Shown: one piece after another, positions 1 through 12,271 of the stretch
Layout of the letters: every line of letters starts with the position of its first letter
Position numbering within the stretch: position 1 is the first letter of the stretch
Origin: Perilla frutescens
Lineage: Eukaryota > Streptophyta > Magnoliopsida > Lamiales > Lamiaceae
Reading direction: 5' to 3'
Assembly: GCA_026008535.1 (NCBI GenBank)
Contig: BRKX01000012.1
Location: 25,139,848-25,203,847 of the forward strand
Length of the DNA stretch: 64,000 nucleotides
Translations under genes and position numbers: made by a program
The notes under the pieces: generated by a model
The model's database searches: none
What the model was told of the DNA's origin: nothing
What the model saw: only the letters and a program-made list of their open reading frames with translations

Positions 1-2966
1 AATTAACAAAAAAAAAGAAAAAAAACGTGAACATATAAATTAACAAAAAAAAACAAAAATCTGCCATCATATATCAATTAACAAAAAAAAAAGCAAATAA
101 CAGATTTATCATATATTAGAAAAAAAAAATCAAAACAAAAATCTGAACAGTTTTAAAGCAGTGATCAATGGTTCTCTAAATATAGAGGTAAAAAACTCTA
201 TCTCTATTTTAAAGACCCATATAGAGACTCTCTTGGAGACCAAAAAATGCTCAAATTGCTTTAAACTAAAGTTTAAAGCACTCTCGTGGAGATGCCCTAA
301 CAAAAAATTAAGAGAATGCAACATATGTCGTTCATTTACGTATTATATATACATATGTCATATATAAGGCAAATTCTTATATAATATTATAAGTGATATA
401 TTTTTTAATCTAAAAAATATAGTAATAGTAATGATCACAAAAATATATATCCCCTTTTTTTAGCTGCTAGCACTTTTTCAGTATTAGAAGTGATATTAAA
501 ATAAACTTGACACATTTTTCGTATGATATAAAACTCGACAGACCAGCCTGATATATAATTAGGTTGCTAGACAGATTGGATTGAGTCAATTATGGTCGAT
601 TTGATAGAAAAATGCATTTAGTGAATGTTGCGCTCAACATATTTGATCAATATAACGTATGCACGACACTTCTAATTCAAGATTACATACTCATAACTTT
701 TAATCCGTCTCCCGATGAAGTCCTTATAAAACGTCGATCTCTCACATAAATGAATATTAATTCTTAAAGTTCCATTTTAATTCGAATTCCATACAAAGTA
801 CCTAATATCATTGATCTAAATATATAGTGATAGGATTAAATTTTATTTCTAATACATCTTGATGTAACTATACATACGTTTCCCTCACAAAAAAAGTAAA
901 AAGCAAACCTATATATATAATATATGAAGCACTTTATAGATCTTTCCACCGCCCCTAATCCTTTCTAAAGTGCAAAGTCATGCTCTAGTACAATTTGACC
1001 AAAGCAATATAATTCAAATGGATCTACCTAGGCATATTCGATATATGTTGCCTATTTTACTCATTTAGTTACCTTTTGCTACTATATATATGTGTGTGTT
1101 GACATGTAACAATATTTGTGTTTTACACATTCAAATGCCTATGTAAATATTCGCTAAGAGTTAAAGAATATATACTACTTACATACTTGTTTGTAGTGTT
1201 TATAATATAAATACACTATCTTTTTAGGATATATCCAGGTTATAACTTATAATTAACTTAGGAGAGATTAGGCAATATGCAAGAGAGTATTTTCTAAATA
1301 CAAAACATGCACATTACTATTATTAGTGTATTAGTTGAAAAAATAGATTAGATAAAGGGATATATCTATGGAATCAAGATTTTTATTGCATTCGTGAATT
1401 GCTAGGATTCAAGAACAACAAACACATCTATCAAACTAATTTATGGAGAATAATTGTAGTGACATTGAGATTTGTGAAAATTATAGAAGAATCGATTGCG
1501 GCAAAGGTGAAGGAGACTCAAATGTAATTTTTATTAGAATTATAATAACAATTTTAATTATTTTATTTATTGAAATTTGAATACAAGATTTTTGTAATTT
1601 AATTAATGTTGTAAATTTTCATCTTATATATTTTAGTGTAAAAAGTATTAATCGACATTGTAATTATATAAATATTATATGAAATATAAATGATTGTCGT
1701 TGTTGATTTATTTGATTTTTATATTATTTAGATTTGATTGTTCAAGGCAATATGTAAATATTGCAAGTTTCAAACATGCATCATTACAAAATTTACAACT
1801 TTTTACCTGAAACAAAAGGAGAACATAGTTTTGCTCAAAAAAAGAAAAAAAAAAAAGGAGAACATGGTTATAAATAAGTTCTATTGAAAAATAATGTACT
1901 CTCTCCATTTATTTTTTTAAGCTTGTAATGTGCAGTCAATAATGTGTTTTCGATAATCACACCAAAACAAAAAAAGAATCCAAAATTATTTTTTTATAGA
2001 AATGTTTAATAAGCATTTTTGAACAACCAACTATATATGTGCATTGTATTTTTGATCTATTATGTTATCATCTATCAATTATATCTATAAACCTTTTCTT
2101 TATGTGTAAAAACCATATGAAGTTTTCATTTATTTTCTTATTACATAGAATAGGGTTGGGGATTTATTTCTTTATTTTTTGAGATGGGAGGGGCGAGCAG
2201 GGTCCTCAAGATCTCCAGTATTTTGGAAATTATGATATAGATTTCAGTTTAAATGTGATTTTATTATATTTTTATTTCATATTAATAATCTCTAAAAAAA
2301 AAAAAGTTGTGCATTGCAATTAATTTAATAGTCAGACTGATGTTGTGATTGAAAAATGATGTAAAATTGGAAAATTTAAGACAATTAACCTCTTGAAATT
2401 TATGGTAACATGATTTTTAATAAATGGTTGATACTATGAAAGAACAAAAATATTATTCATATATAGAATATCTAGAACAAACACATTTTATGTTCCATAA
2501 AGAAATAGACGAAATAAATATTGGGAAAACAACAACAACAAAATAAGGTGTCAGCTTCTTTTATACAGTATTTTTATATATGAATAAATATTTAATCAAA
2601 ACTTGGGCAGAAAGATATTGACTTGTCCCTCACCTTTTTCATCGCTTTCACATTGCGTGGAACATTGCCCAATTAAATGGCGGAGATATTATTTAATTAC
2701 AAGAAACAAATCAAATTAAATTATATATGTACTATAGGCTATAGCATAAAAAAACATATTTATTATTTAAATTAAAGTTGTATGTAGGCTAAAATTCATT
2801 CAACATATAGCAATATTGATAAATAACATCGTGTATTTATAACTAAAAATAACACTCCACACACTAGAACTATATCAATAAATCTGTTAGCATATACACG
2901 AGTGACATGCCATTTCATAAAAATTTAAATTTAATCAGTTCGATACATATAAATAGCTAAACTTTA
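1..2966. other. AT-rich intergenic DNA, no gene seen
   Basis: I see no coding region here. Bases 1-130 hold an imperfect repeat built on AATTAAC followed by A-runs. Bases of about 155-302 look like the remains of a small inverted-repeat transposon (separate entry). The rest is AT-rich DNA without long ORFs or recognisable motifs. Confidence 0.6.
155..302. mobile_element. MITE remnant
   Basis: The stretch reads from AATGGTTCTCTAAATATAG on the left to CTCGTGGAGATGCCCTAAC on the right. The right end, reversed, gives GTTAGGGCATCTCCA, a common terminus of small plant MITEs, and the left end looks like its eroded partner. Internally there are short self-complementary blocks around TTTAAAGC and AGAGACTCTC. 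No target duplication is clear, so family and exact ends are uncertain. Confidence 0.4.
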
Positions 2967-2981
2967 TCTCTTCTTCGGTTC

Positions 2982-3095
2982 CGGTAGAGATGATCTAGTG
3001 ATGAAGTGAGATTGCTTGGAGATCAAATGTCACGGATTTGAATCTCCTCAATATCACCAGATTGGGTGTGTGAGTAAAAAAAAAAAAAGACTCTG
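2982..3095 (+). mobile_element. tRNA-derived SINE
   Basis: A 114-bp body starts GTAGAGATGATCTAGTGATG, resembling an A-box region. It contains GGATTTGAATCTCC, resembling a B box, and ends in a run of A. It is flanked by a near-perfect 15-bp direct repeat: TCTCTTCTTCGGTTC at 2967-2981 and TCTCTTCTTCGATTC at 3096-3110. Internal RNA polymerase III promoter boxes, an A-rich tail and a long target duplication are the SINE signature. The duplication differs at one base, so the insertion is not very recent. Confidence 0.75.
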
Positions 3096-3110
3096 TCTCT
3101 TCTTCGATTC

Positions 3111-4171
3111 ATTTGTTTTTTCTGAGATAGAAAATTAGTTTATCATAAAATAAAGAAGAATGCAAGATTGTTTCAGCAGCTACAATGTAAATGTAATGTT
3201 GTTTAAATGAGTAGGGAACAAATGAAGCAGAGTGACGACTGACGACTTACCCACCAAAAAGTTCACCGGTATTTCTTTTTGCCCTTTTCTACTGTAAAAA
3301 TCTTAATAACAGCAGTAAAAGAAAGAGAAAAAAGAAAAAAGTAGGAGTTGATTTTGGTAGAAAGGGGCCCCACACCTGAATGATTCGTTCCCTCATTGCA
3401 TTGGTATGTATAAATCGCTACTCTACTCGACTAAAATTTTATCTAATCTACAAAGAAAAAACGTCATTTCATTGGCCCCATGCAAGCACGACATCACTTG
3501 ACACGTGTTCACTCGTCATTGGTCCTGTGACTATATGACCCCCCTTCCAACTCCTAGCTTCCTCGTTACGACTCACATAATTCCCCAATTTGCCCCTCCC
3601 GAAGTTTCTGTGTGCCGAAATGGGATTTGATTTTAGAGCCCATATTTTAATTTATAATCACTCCATAAAATAAATTATTTATTAGGAGAAATAATTCAAA
3701 TTGGGTCAATTGATTGGTATGATATGATCACTCAGCAAGAAAATAATAAAAAAAACATAGATTTTGTTTGTAGTTATGCTTTATTGTGCCAAATTTTACT
3801 TTAATGAATATCCCATTTTGATACATTTTATATTCATATTTTGTGCTGGTAATATTAAAATTTTTGTGACATTGTTAATAGATGAATAACATTTTAAAAT
3901 ATATAATTAATTGAAAAGCTTTACCACTTCACTAGATATTGTGGGGATGCTATCAATTAATACTGATAGTTATTATTCTAAAATCGGACATAAAAAATAA
4001 TTAAACGTTTCTTATAATTTTTTATTTGAATATATCCTTTTCTTGTAACTAAACTAAAATAATAATAATTCAGTTTTACCTCTTTGGAAGGGTTAAATGG
4101 ACATTTCGACCCCCACACGGTATATACGCTGAACTTGAACGCGCTCACTGCTGCTGCTTCTCAGAAAATTC

Positions 4172-4221
<50 letters not shown>

Positions 4222-4390
4222 TTCTTTCACTCTCTCCCTAAAAAAAACTCGGATCCTCAACTCAAACCCCACTGAATTTCCCTGAATCTCACCCTCTTTT
4301 GTTAGAGCTTCTCTTATAAATTCACTTTACCTTTAACATATTTCTTTATTTTTACCCTTTATTTTAAAAAAGCAAAAGTCTTCATCATCA
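3111..4390 (+). promoter_or_regulatory. Upstream region and 5' leader of the NAC gene
   Basis: No ORF of note lies here. A G-box core CACGTG occurs at 3502-3507 inside ACACGTGT, a binding context for bZIP/bHLH factors and the core of ABA-response elements. CATTGG (reverse CCAAT) occurs nearby. Close to the gene there is a C-run (about 4171-4181) followed by a CT repeat up to about 4217, then a pyrimidine-rich stretch running towards the ATG at 4391. Pyrimidine patches are common in plant core promoters and leaders. The transcription start is not visible. Confidence 0.4.
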
Positions 4391-7300
4391 ATGGCTGTTC
4401 TTCCGGTGAAAGCTTTGCCGGTGGGGTATAGATTCCGGCCGACGGACGTAGAGCTGATCGATCACTATTTGAAGCTTAAAATCAACAGGCGGGACAAAGA
4501 AGTCAGTGTTGTTCGTGAAATTGATGTTTGCAAATATGAGCCCTGGGATTTACCAAGTATGTTTGTGCAAATTTTCTCGAGTTTTTTATATTTTTCTTTT
4601 AGGGATTTGGCTTTGTTTTTGCTGAAAGGGGGTATTTTTTAAGTTTGGGGTTTTCGAAAATGTGCCTTAATTTTTGTTGAGTTGTTAAAATAGGATTGTG
4701 GGTGGTTAAGATTATATGGATCTGAACTCAATTAGGGTTTTTCGAACGTGTTTAATTCCGCAATTTTTTTTGCCTTTTACTGAACTGGGTATATTTTTCA
4801 TGTTATGTGTAGCATAGTTTAAGCACATATGAATGCAGTAGTATCTAGTAATTGATAATATTTTGCTAGAGATTACATATCCCGAGCAATTATCTGATTT
4901 TTAGTTAATGGAAGCTAACATTGATTCGGTATGTGAATTTGATTTATGTACATAGGTGATGTTTGTTATAATTAGTGGCTGTTGCCTGTAAGTTGGCACA
5001 CTAGGCTATGAATATGGCGATGATCATATATTTTATTTTTTCGACGTCTTGCAGATTTGTCCGTGATAGAATCAACTGACAATGAGTGGTTCTTCTTCTG
5101 CCCTAAGGATCGGAAATATCAAAATGGTCAGAGATTGAACCGGGCTACAGAAAAAGGTTACTGGAAGGCAACTGGTAAGGATAGAAATATAAATACTAGG
5201 AAGGGAGCAAAGATTGGGATGAAAAAGACTCTGGTTTTCTACCTGGGTCGTGCACCCGATGGAAAGAGGACCAACTGGGTGATTCATGAGTATCGTGCTA
5301 CTGATAAGTCTCTGGATGGCACCCATCCTGGTCAGGTTAGGACTTCATTGCATGCCTCTAATTTTAATATGTTGTTGTCAGCAGTATTTTCATTTTTTTC
5401 GTTAGTTTGTGGTTGTCTTAGACTCTTAGTCCTTTTATTGTTCTAAGCAAACTTTGTGAAAGATACACATGCTTTGAAACTAAGAAAATTTGTCAGGCAG
5501 ATTTTCTTAATTGATTGTGGTCTAATTTGAAGTTATCAGCTTTAATTATTGTTAGTGGTATTGCATGTTATTAGAAATTCAAAAGCATGCGCTTGCTCTG
5601 AACTTTTTGAAAGATGCACATGTTTTGATACTAAGCAAGTGTAGGAGATTTCCTCATTGATTGTGGACTAATTTTATAATTTAGCACCCTTAGCTATTGT
5701 TAGTGGTATTGTGTGCTGTAAGAATTTCAAGACCATGTTAAGAAGGCCCCTCCCTTAAATTGTGATCTGCCTAGGGATGTAACATTATTATGACCGTAAT
5801 TGAATTGAATATATACGTTAAATATGTGGCATTGGCACACTGCAAGTAATATGAAGAATGATTCATTGATTTGTATAGTATGCATTAATTTTTCTCCTCT
5901 TCTTTTTGTATCATTGCTGATGTGGTGATTTCTCTTACTAGGGCGCCTTTGTACTCTGCCGTTTGTTTAAAAAGGCTGATCTGAAACAAGATGAGGTTGC
6001 TGAGTCATCAAACATCAATGGAGCTGAAGAGATAATTGCTTCTCCCCCAGATGTTAGATCTTCTGCTGAAGATGAACAATCAGAATCTGTTAGTCACAGT
6101 TTAAGTGGTGTGGCTGAAGTGCAACCTTCTAGTGTCGAAAGCCATCAGACATTAAGTTCTGAGAAAGCTGTGGCCGACACTCCTGTACCTTTTGATTGGC
6201 AGAGCATTAGCTGCATTGCTGATGAGATGGAGGACAATGGATTAGACACGAACTCTATTCCTGTAAGTGAATGAATAGTCAACCCAGCTTTCTGACAGAA
6301 TCATCTGTTGTGGTATATTGAGTTAACTTTTTTATTTGTTTCTGCTTTCTATGTATGTCTACTAATATTTGCTGCTGCTTTGATTCAGCCTAATCCTGAG
6401 CTGGAGAAAATATTATTGGATGAATTTTGTGCCCCTGAGCAACAGACGACGGATTGGAAATTGTTTTCCCCATTGCATTCCCAGATGCAGTCAGAGCTTG
6501 GAAATCCATACTTTTATAATAGCTATACTGATGATGTCAACAATAACCCTTTCCAATATGGAACTAATGCTACTGATGACGTTGAAATTTTCTTGAACTC
6601 CGTTTTAAATGTACCCGACGAGCAGAGTCTAGCTAGCTTATACGGTGGTGTGAATGTGCTGCCATTAGTAAAAGACAGTAACTCATGTAGTGAATCAGAG
6701 GGTGAGGTATCTCAAAAACAGGTACAAGAATTGTTTCATTGCTTTCTTTTTCTTGATGAGTAATTATTCTGCAAGCAGCATTTTTCTGGAGCTTGATTCG
6801 CTTGAATGCTGAGACCTGATTGCTAATCTTATGTCTACTCTAGGATGAACGCTGTATGTTTCAAGTTGAGTCATTCGAGGACAATATCAAGCAAGAGTCT
6901 CCGTTCCAGAGTGAAGTTACTTCCGAAATGCCAGGTATTGAGCGGGATGGCCGCAGTTCTTATGGTAGCCACGGTTATGACCAAAGAAACTTGGGTTTCA
7001 CAGCTAACTTCTGTGGATTACCGAATGATTTTACAACTGTCTCTTCTGGCAATCACATAGGACACATGTCAAATGTTGAAAAATCTGGTCTTTATAGACC
7101 TGCAGCAAAAGACTCTACTTCTGGAACTGGCATTGTTATAAGGAGACGCGAAGTTCCCACTGACAGTACCATGCAGAACACTGCAGCACATGGAACTGCA
7201 CCGAAAAGATTTCGTCTGCAGAAGAAATTACAAGTTGGACCGATTCAGTGTGGTTTGCCTAAGGAGTCAACTAACTGTAAAATAACCCATGAAGGGGACT

Positions 7301-7664
7301 CAGCTCAGGTGAGATGTCTTTCTCATCTGAATTTACTGTTTACCAATACCTTTGTCCAGTTTTTAGTATATTCCAGTCTCAACAGTGTTGGTTTCTACAG
7401 GACAACAAGGCTGCTCATGTAGTCACACCTGATGAATCAAGGGCATCAACTTCTGATGATGCAAAGACAGATGGAAAGTCTGATGAGTCGAGCACAAATT
7501 CAAAGGCCATAGCTGAATCACCATATAGTAAACTAGAAGACATTCCTTCAGCCCGCTCTGCTTGTGCACTTTCAGTTTCTTCATCCAGATACTTGCCTAA
7601 GGTACTAGTGGCCGTGAGTCTCACGGTCATGTTTATTGCTGTGTGGGCATATTCTGCGTTTTAA
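4391..7664 (+). CDS. Membrane-tethered NAC transcription factor (NTL type)
   Basis: Six exons give 609 residues: 4391-4556, 5055-5335, 5942-6262, 6389-6721, 6844-7308 and 7401-7664. All introns are GT-AG and the phases join cleanly. Residues of about 9-160 form a complete NAC domain, with GYRFRPTDVELIDHYLK (subdomain A), EPWDLP, EWFFFCPKDRKY, GYWKATGKDR, KKTLVFYLGRAPDGKRTNW and HEYR, then AFVLCRLFKK from exon 3. The intron positions inside the NAC domain are the usual ones. The acidic, Ser-rich middle looks like an activation region. The last ~20 residues (from VLVAVSLTVMFIAVW) are a hydrophobic helix just before the stop. Family members are held in ER or plasma membrane and released by proteolysis under stress. 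I infer that mode here. Length and layout fit the NTL9/NTL6/ANAC053-078 group, but I cannot assign an orthologue. Confidence 0.93.
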
Positions 7665-8514
7665 ATGAAACTAACTAGAAAGTAAGCTACCCTTTTTTGT
7701 ATAGGACTTGACTCTTGAGTTGCTTATTTAGTCTTTAGCTTGATAGGGTTAACACTGGTGCCTAATATAAATATTTTTTTTTTGTTTTTGAAAACTAAAA
7801 ATTACGACTGGATGATATGGATTTGTATATCGTTTTTGTACATGGTATTGTAACATATGTCGAGAATCTGGGATTACTGAGCCATCTACTTATATATGTA
7901 GTGACTCTTATAGTTATAGAGATTTACAGGTCACAATTTGTTTTTGTTTTTTGTGATTGCTAGGTATTTATGCTGCTTTCCTTGTAGATGTTATCTTGGA
8001 TGGTGGGGGCAACATGCTTCAGCCTCAGATGATTTGTGTATATTCTGCTTCTCTGAAGTTCAAAACTTATATTAGTGTTTTGTGAATGGAGAGTTTAGTA
8101 GCTTGCAACAAGAATCTCTCCATTTTCCAACTTTTTTAAAATTCGAATTCATCGACTGCTCCAATGTGTTTTCATAGGCGAAACTAAGAAGGAATGTCCA
8201 TGCCAAATACTATGTATAATTTACAGCTGCTTTAAAATTAATAATTGTAATAGGTAAAAGGGTCTTGTCATTAACATGTTTGTTTTTGGCTTAAAAATAC
8301 ATTTCGATTTAAATTACACAATTCGGCCATTGTATTATTATAGAAATAAATATCATTTTACCCTCTTTTACACAATCTTAGAAATCAAATAAAATGACAA
8401 CATAGTAACGGTGAGACATGAGTTGAGATATATATGATCAAAAAACCAAAATTAAATTTATTTCTATTCTCTATCATCAAAATGAATACAAACAAAAAAG
8501 AAATAATAAATATA
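7665..8514. other. NAC 3' region and spacer
   Basis: The first few hundred bases after the stop at 7664 are T-rich and probably form the 3' UTR. The exact poly(A) site is not clear. After about 8150 the sequence is AT-rich spacer up to the tRNA gene. No ORF or repeat stands out. Confidence 0.5.
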
Positions 8515-8599
8515 TGGGGTGAGAGAGGCTCGAACTCTCGACCTCAGGATTACTCAGAAGCTATGAGACCTACGCGCTAGCCAACTGCGCCACCACCCC
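8515..8599 (-). tRNA. tRNA-Met(CAT): tRNA-Met (CAU), elongator, intron-containing
   Basis: The minus strand starts GGGGTGG (from 8599) and ends TCACCCC plus discriminator A at 8515, so the acceptor stem pairs fully, with one G-U. The D arm (GCGCAGTTGGCTAGCGC) and T arm (GAGAG TTCGAGC CTCTC) are intact. The anticodon loop reads CTCATA, anticodon CAT. About 11 extra bases (GCTTCTGAGTA) follow position 37, which is where nuclear tRNA introns lie. Plant elongator tRNA-Met genes are known to carry such an intron. The gene is 85 bases with no encoded CCA. A T-run lies downstream on the minus strand only weakly. Confidence 0.95.
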
Positions 8600-8847
8600 G
8601 ATGCTTTTTAAAGCTTAAACAAATTTATTTATATTATTAAAGATATCTAAAAATTCATTACATTTGATTTCGCAGAGTTACGAACTATTTTGCTTGTAGT
8701 ATCCCAAACGATTTACTTTAGTTATCGGCCAACCTACCAATTTTTCCACTTTATTAGAAAAGAAAATAAAAAAGAAGAATAAGCGATTCACCATTTTCAT
8801 GAGCTGCGAAAGCGGATTCAATTCAACGCTTTTAGACAAAGAAAATC

Positions 8848-11420
8848 ATGGTTCGAAATTTCAAAAATTCAGCTCTTTTGCTACTCCTGCTCACTTACTT
8901 AGCATATAATCCAACGGAATCAAGTAATTTTGATGAAGAATATGCAAGACAGATTCTTAGCTCTGCCCAAATAGAGAAAGATTGGTTAGTCTCAATTAGA
9001 AGGAAAATCCACGAAAACCCAGAACTCAGATTCCAAGAATTCAACACTAGTGCCCTAATTCGCACCCAACTCGATGAACTCGGCATTTTTTACGACTACC
9101 CTTTTGTTAAAACGGGCTTGGTTGCTCAAATCGGGTCGGGTTCCCCACCAGTTGTTGCTCTGCGTGCTGATATGGATGCTCTCCCGCTGCAAGTGAGTCT
9201 TCTGAATATTGGAATTATCTATTTCTGTTGAATTTTCATTAAGAAGTTATGAAAGTTTGAATCTTGTTTTCATGTTTGGTATGATGGCTTAAAATCAGAA
9301 TTCTGTAGATGTTTTGAGTTGTTATTTGATTGGATTTTGCGTGTGTGAATAGGAACTAGTGGAGTGGGAGCACAAGAGCAAATTGGATGGTTTGATGCAT
9401 GGATGTGGGCATGATGCTCATACTACTATGCTGCTTGGGGCTGCCAAGTTACTTAATCAAAGGAAGGACAAGCTTAAGGTTGTTTTTAGTTTCGAAATTC
9501 GTCTCGATTTTTTTGGATGAAGTTCATTGTGGTGATGATCTTCGATGCTTTTCTCTAGGTTCTTATTGGTTTAGTTATGTTTTTTCTGGAAAAAAGTGAA
9601 TATCTTTGTTTAATGTTGTTTTAAAGAACTCTGCAATGCTAAAGCCTAAAGTAGAAAGACTCGAGGAGAGTTCTGTTTTTATTCTTTGTTGGCTGTGTTT
9701 CTTGGAATCAGATTAATCATGCATTTGTATAACTTCATCTTTTTAAAGTTTGGAAGAAAATTTTGACACGAAGGGTTAGAACATTTCCCGATCCCCTATT
9801 TGTTCATCATTTTTCTCCTAAAGATGGTTGTCTCTTAATCTCATCATTTTGGGTATCATTATTGAATATTCGGAAACAATGAACTATTTTTGTTTTGTGT
9901 TTTCCTTTCTATTGGGTGTCCAAGGGAACAGTAAGGCTTCTGTTCCAACCAGCCGAGGAGGGAGGTGCTGGTGCATCCTATATGATAAAAGAAGGCGCAC
10001 TTGGTGACGCAGAAGCAATATTTGGTATGCACGTTGATTTTACGGAACCAACAGGAAGTATATCAAGTATTCCAGGTCCATTTCTGGCTGCAGTAAGCTT
10101 CTTTGAAGCAAAAATAGTTGGAAAAGGAGGGCATGCTGCAGATCCCCACCACAGCATTGATCCGGTAGTTGCTGCATCGTTTGCTATATTGGCACTGCAA
10201 CAACTCATCTCAAGAGAAGTAGATCCCCTTCATAGTCAAGTATATCACACACAACTTATTTTGCAGCTTATTCCTTGCATTGCCAATTTATTACCTTTTT
10301 TTTTTTAATAGAACCACCACTAAAAAGATAAAACATATTAAAATTTGGTTGCAACTGCAGGTGCTCTCTGTTACCTATGTCCGAGGTGGGACTGCATTAA
10401 ATATCATTCCCAGCACTGTTGAACTAAAGGGTACGCTCAGAAGTCTTACAACTGAAGGATTGCTTCGACTCCAACAGAGGGTGAAAGAGGTATATCTATG
10501 ATTCTCTAGTTCGAGCTGTAATTTGCCTTATTGAATAAATTGATAGACAATACAAATCCTTTGTTTTCTAGGAGTCTATAACTAACAAGCTTGATTTAGA
10601 GTATGTATGTTATCTTGTATTTTTGAAGAATTATCAAATTTTCATCTTATCTTATCATGCGATGCGACCAAAAGCATATAATAATATTCTTACTTGGATG
10701 GTCGTCATATGTGTATCTATATTGACATTTTTAAAAATTAGCAAAACACCCCTATTTATACTTGGAACTCGTAAGATCTTTACGGCACATAGTTGATCCA
10801 GTGGCCATTATTAGCTAGCTATAAGTATCTACCAAAATATTTAGAGGAATCGATCTCTTCCTGAAATAAGAAACTGAAACAAACTTCTTCAGACATCTTA
10901 GCTTGCCAATGGAAACTATCATAAGTCATCACTTTTCCACACTTTCCATTTCAGTTGTTGATGATTTATATTCGTTACCTCAGCTTCATATATAACTATG
11001 TTTTTGCTCATAAACTCGAAACTGTTACACTTGTTTATCTAGGTTATTGAAGGACAGGCAAATTTACACAGATGCACAGCACACGTTGACATGAAAGAAG
11101 AGGAATTCCCTCCGTATCCAGCTTGTAACAATGACGAAAGACTGCATCAGCACGTGGAGAGGGTTGGCGGCCTCCTTCTGGGACTGGAGAATGTGAAAGA
11201 GGGCAAAAAGTTGATGGCTGGTGAGGATTTTGCCTTCTACCAGGAGGTAATTCCAGGAGTGATATTCAATATCGGGTTCAAAAACGAGAAGATAGGCGCA
11301 GTTCACTCGCCTCATTCGCCTTATTTCTATCTCGACGAGGATGTTCTTCCAATCGGAGCAGCAATGCACGCTGCCGTTGCAGAATTTTATCTGAGAGATC
11401 GCAGCCATTCTGCTCTTTGA
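8848..11420 (+). CDS. IAA-amino acid hydrolase, ILR1-like (M20 amidohydrolase)
   Basis: Five exons give 430 residues: 8848-9192, 9353-9478, 9925-10239, 10361-10489 and 11043-11420. All joins are GT-AG and in frame. The family hydrolyses amide conjugates of auxin (and some of jasmonate), releasing free hormone in the ER lumen. The N-terminus has a basic start and a Leu-rich core (ALLLLLLTYLA), a likely signal peptide. Metal-site motifs are present: RADMDALP (~106-113), HGCGHDAHTTMLLGAA with Cys133 and His135, QPAEEGGAGA with Glu168/169, GMHV with His193, and AGEDFAFY followed by VHSPHSPYF near 390-398. Length is normal for the family. The C-terminus is RDRSHSAL, with no KDEL/HDEL ER-retention signal, although several relatives have one. 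The gene seems intact. Confidence 0.94.
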
Positions 11421-11913
11421 CGTGATGAGAGAGTTTGTGATCGACTTAACTGTAAATGATGTTTGATGACAAAACTTTACGAGTAGGCTGTAGGCGGAGA
11501 AAAAAACCGGACTCATGTCAATCCCAAACCGAAGTTATTTTCGGTTTTCAGTTTAGGTTCGTTAACCCGAACAAATCAAAGGTTTACACTTATTATTTAT
11601 TTAATTGATTATTATTATTATTATTATCGTCGTCGTCGTCTTTATTTGGTGAGATTAAATTAATACAAATGGGAACCCTTGTCCGTCGCTATGATTTGCT
11701 ATGATAATAGGATGTTAAAGTTGTATAATAAATCTTTTAAAATGGTTTTTTTCTTAAAAGAATAAAACAGTTTCTCCAACATAGTCTACTGCACTGTATA
11801 TAGTTGGGAAAGAAACTTGATGTTGCTCCGCTATTATTTAATACAATTTATCACACACATTCAATGAACTAAAATATCTACAATTTGTCATTGGGAAAAT
11901 ACTAACATGCATG
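11421..11913. other. ILR1-like 3' region with ATT/GTC repeats
   Basis: The region follows the hydrolase stop codon. It contains an ATT microsatellite running into GTC repeats at about 11608-11640 (ATTATTATT then CGTCGTCGTC). Otherwise it is AT-rich without ORFs, up to the gypsy target duplication at 11914. Confidence 0.5.
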
Positions 11914-11918
11914 GTTGA

Positions 11919-12249
11919 TGATAGAGAGGATCTTCAGTCAATTGTGTATCGTCGTCGTTCGTGGCAGTACGGGCAGTAGCCGTGCAGTTCTATCTTTTTA
12001 TTTAGTGATAATTAATAGTTAGTATTTAATTATTGATAGTTAGAATTTATTTATTGAGTCGGGCCCGTGGGATTCTGCATGAGTTCTAGTTAGTATTTAT
12101 TCAAGGTTTTTCAGATTAGGGTTCAGCTTTTGAGTATTACGTGTTAAGGCAGACAAGTTATTGTCTGAGGGCCTCTTCGGAGGAGATTTGTTATCGTTCT
12201 TTCTGCACTTCAGTTTATAATATCAAGTTATTTCCCTTCACTCTATCAA
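11919..12249 (+). repeat. 5' LTR of the gypsy element
   Basis: It starts TGATAGAGAGGATC and ends CTCTATCAA. It aligns almost throughout with 18095-18424. The sequence after it, TTGGTCCGACCTG, occupies the primer-binding position. It begins TGG as expected for pairing with a tRNA CCA end, but it is not the usual initiator-Met primer site. Confidence 0.85.
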
Positions 12250-12271
12250 ATTGGTCCGACCTGCTCGGTTT

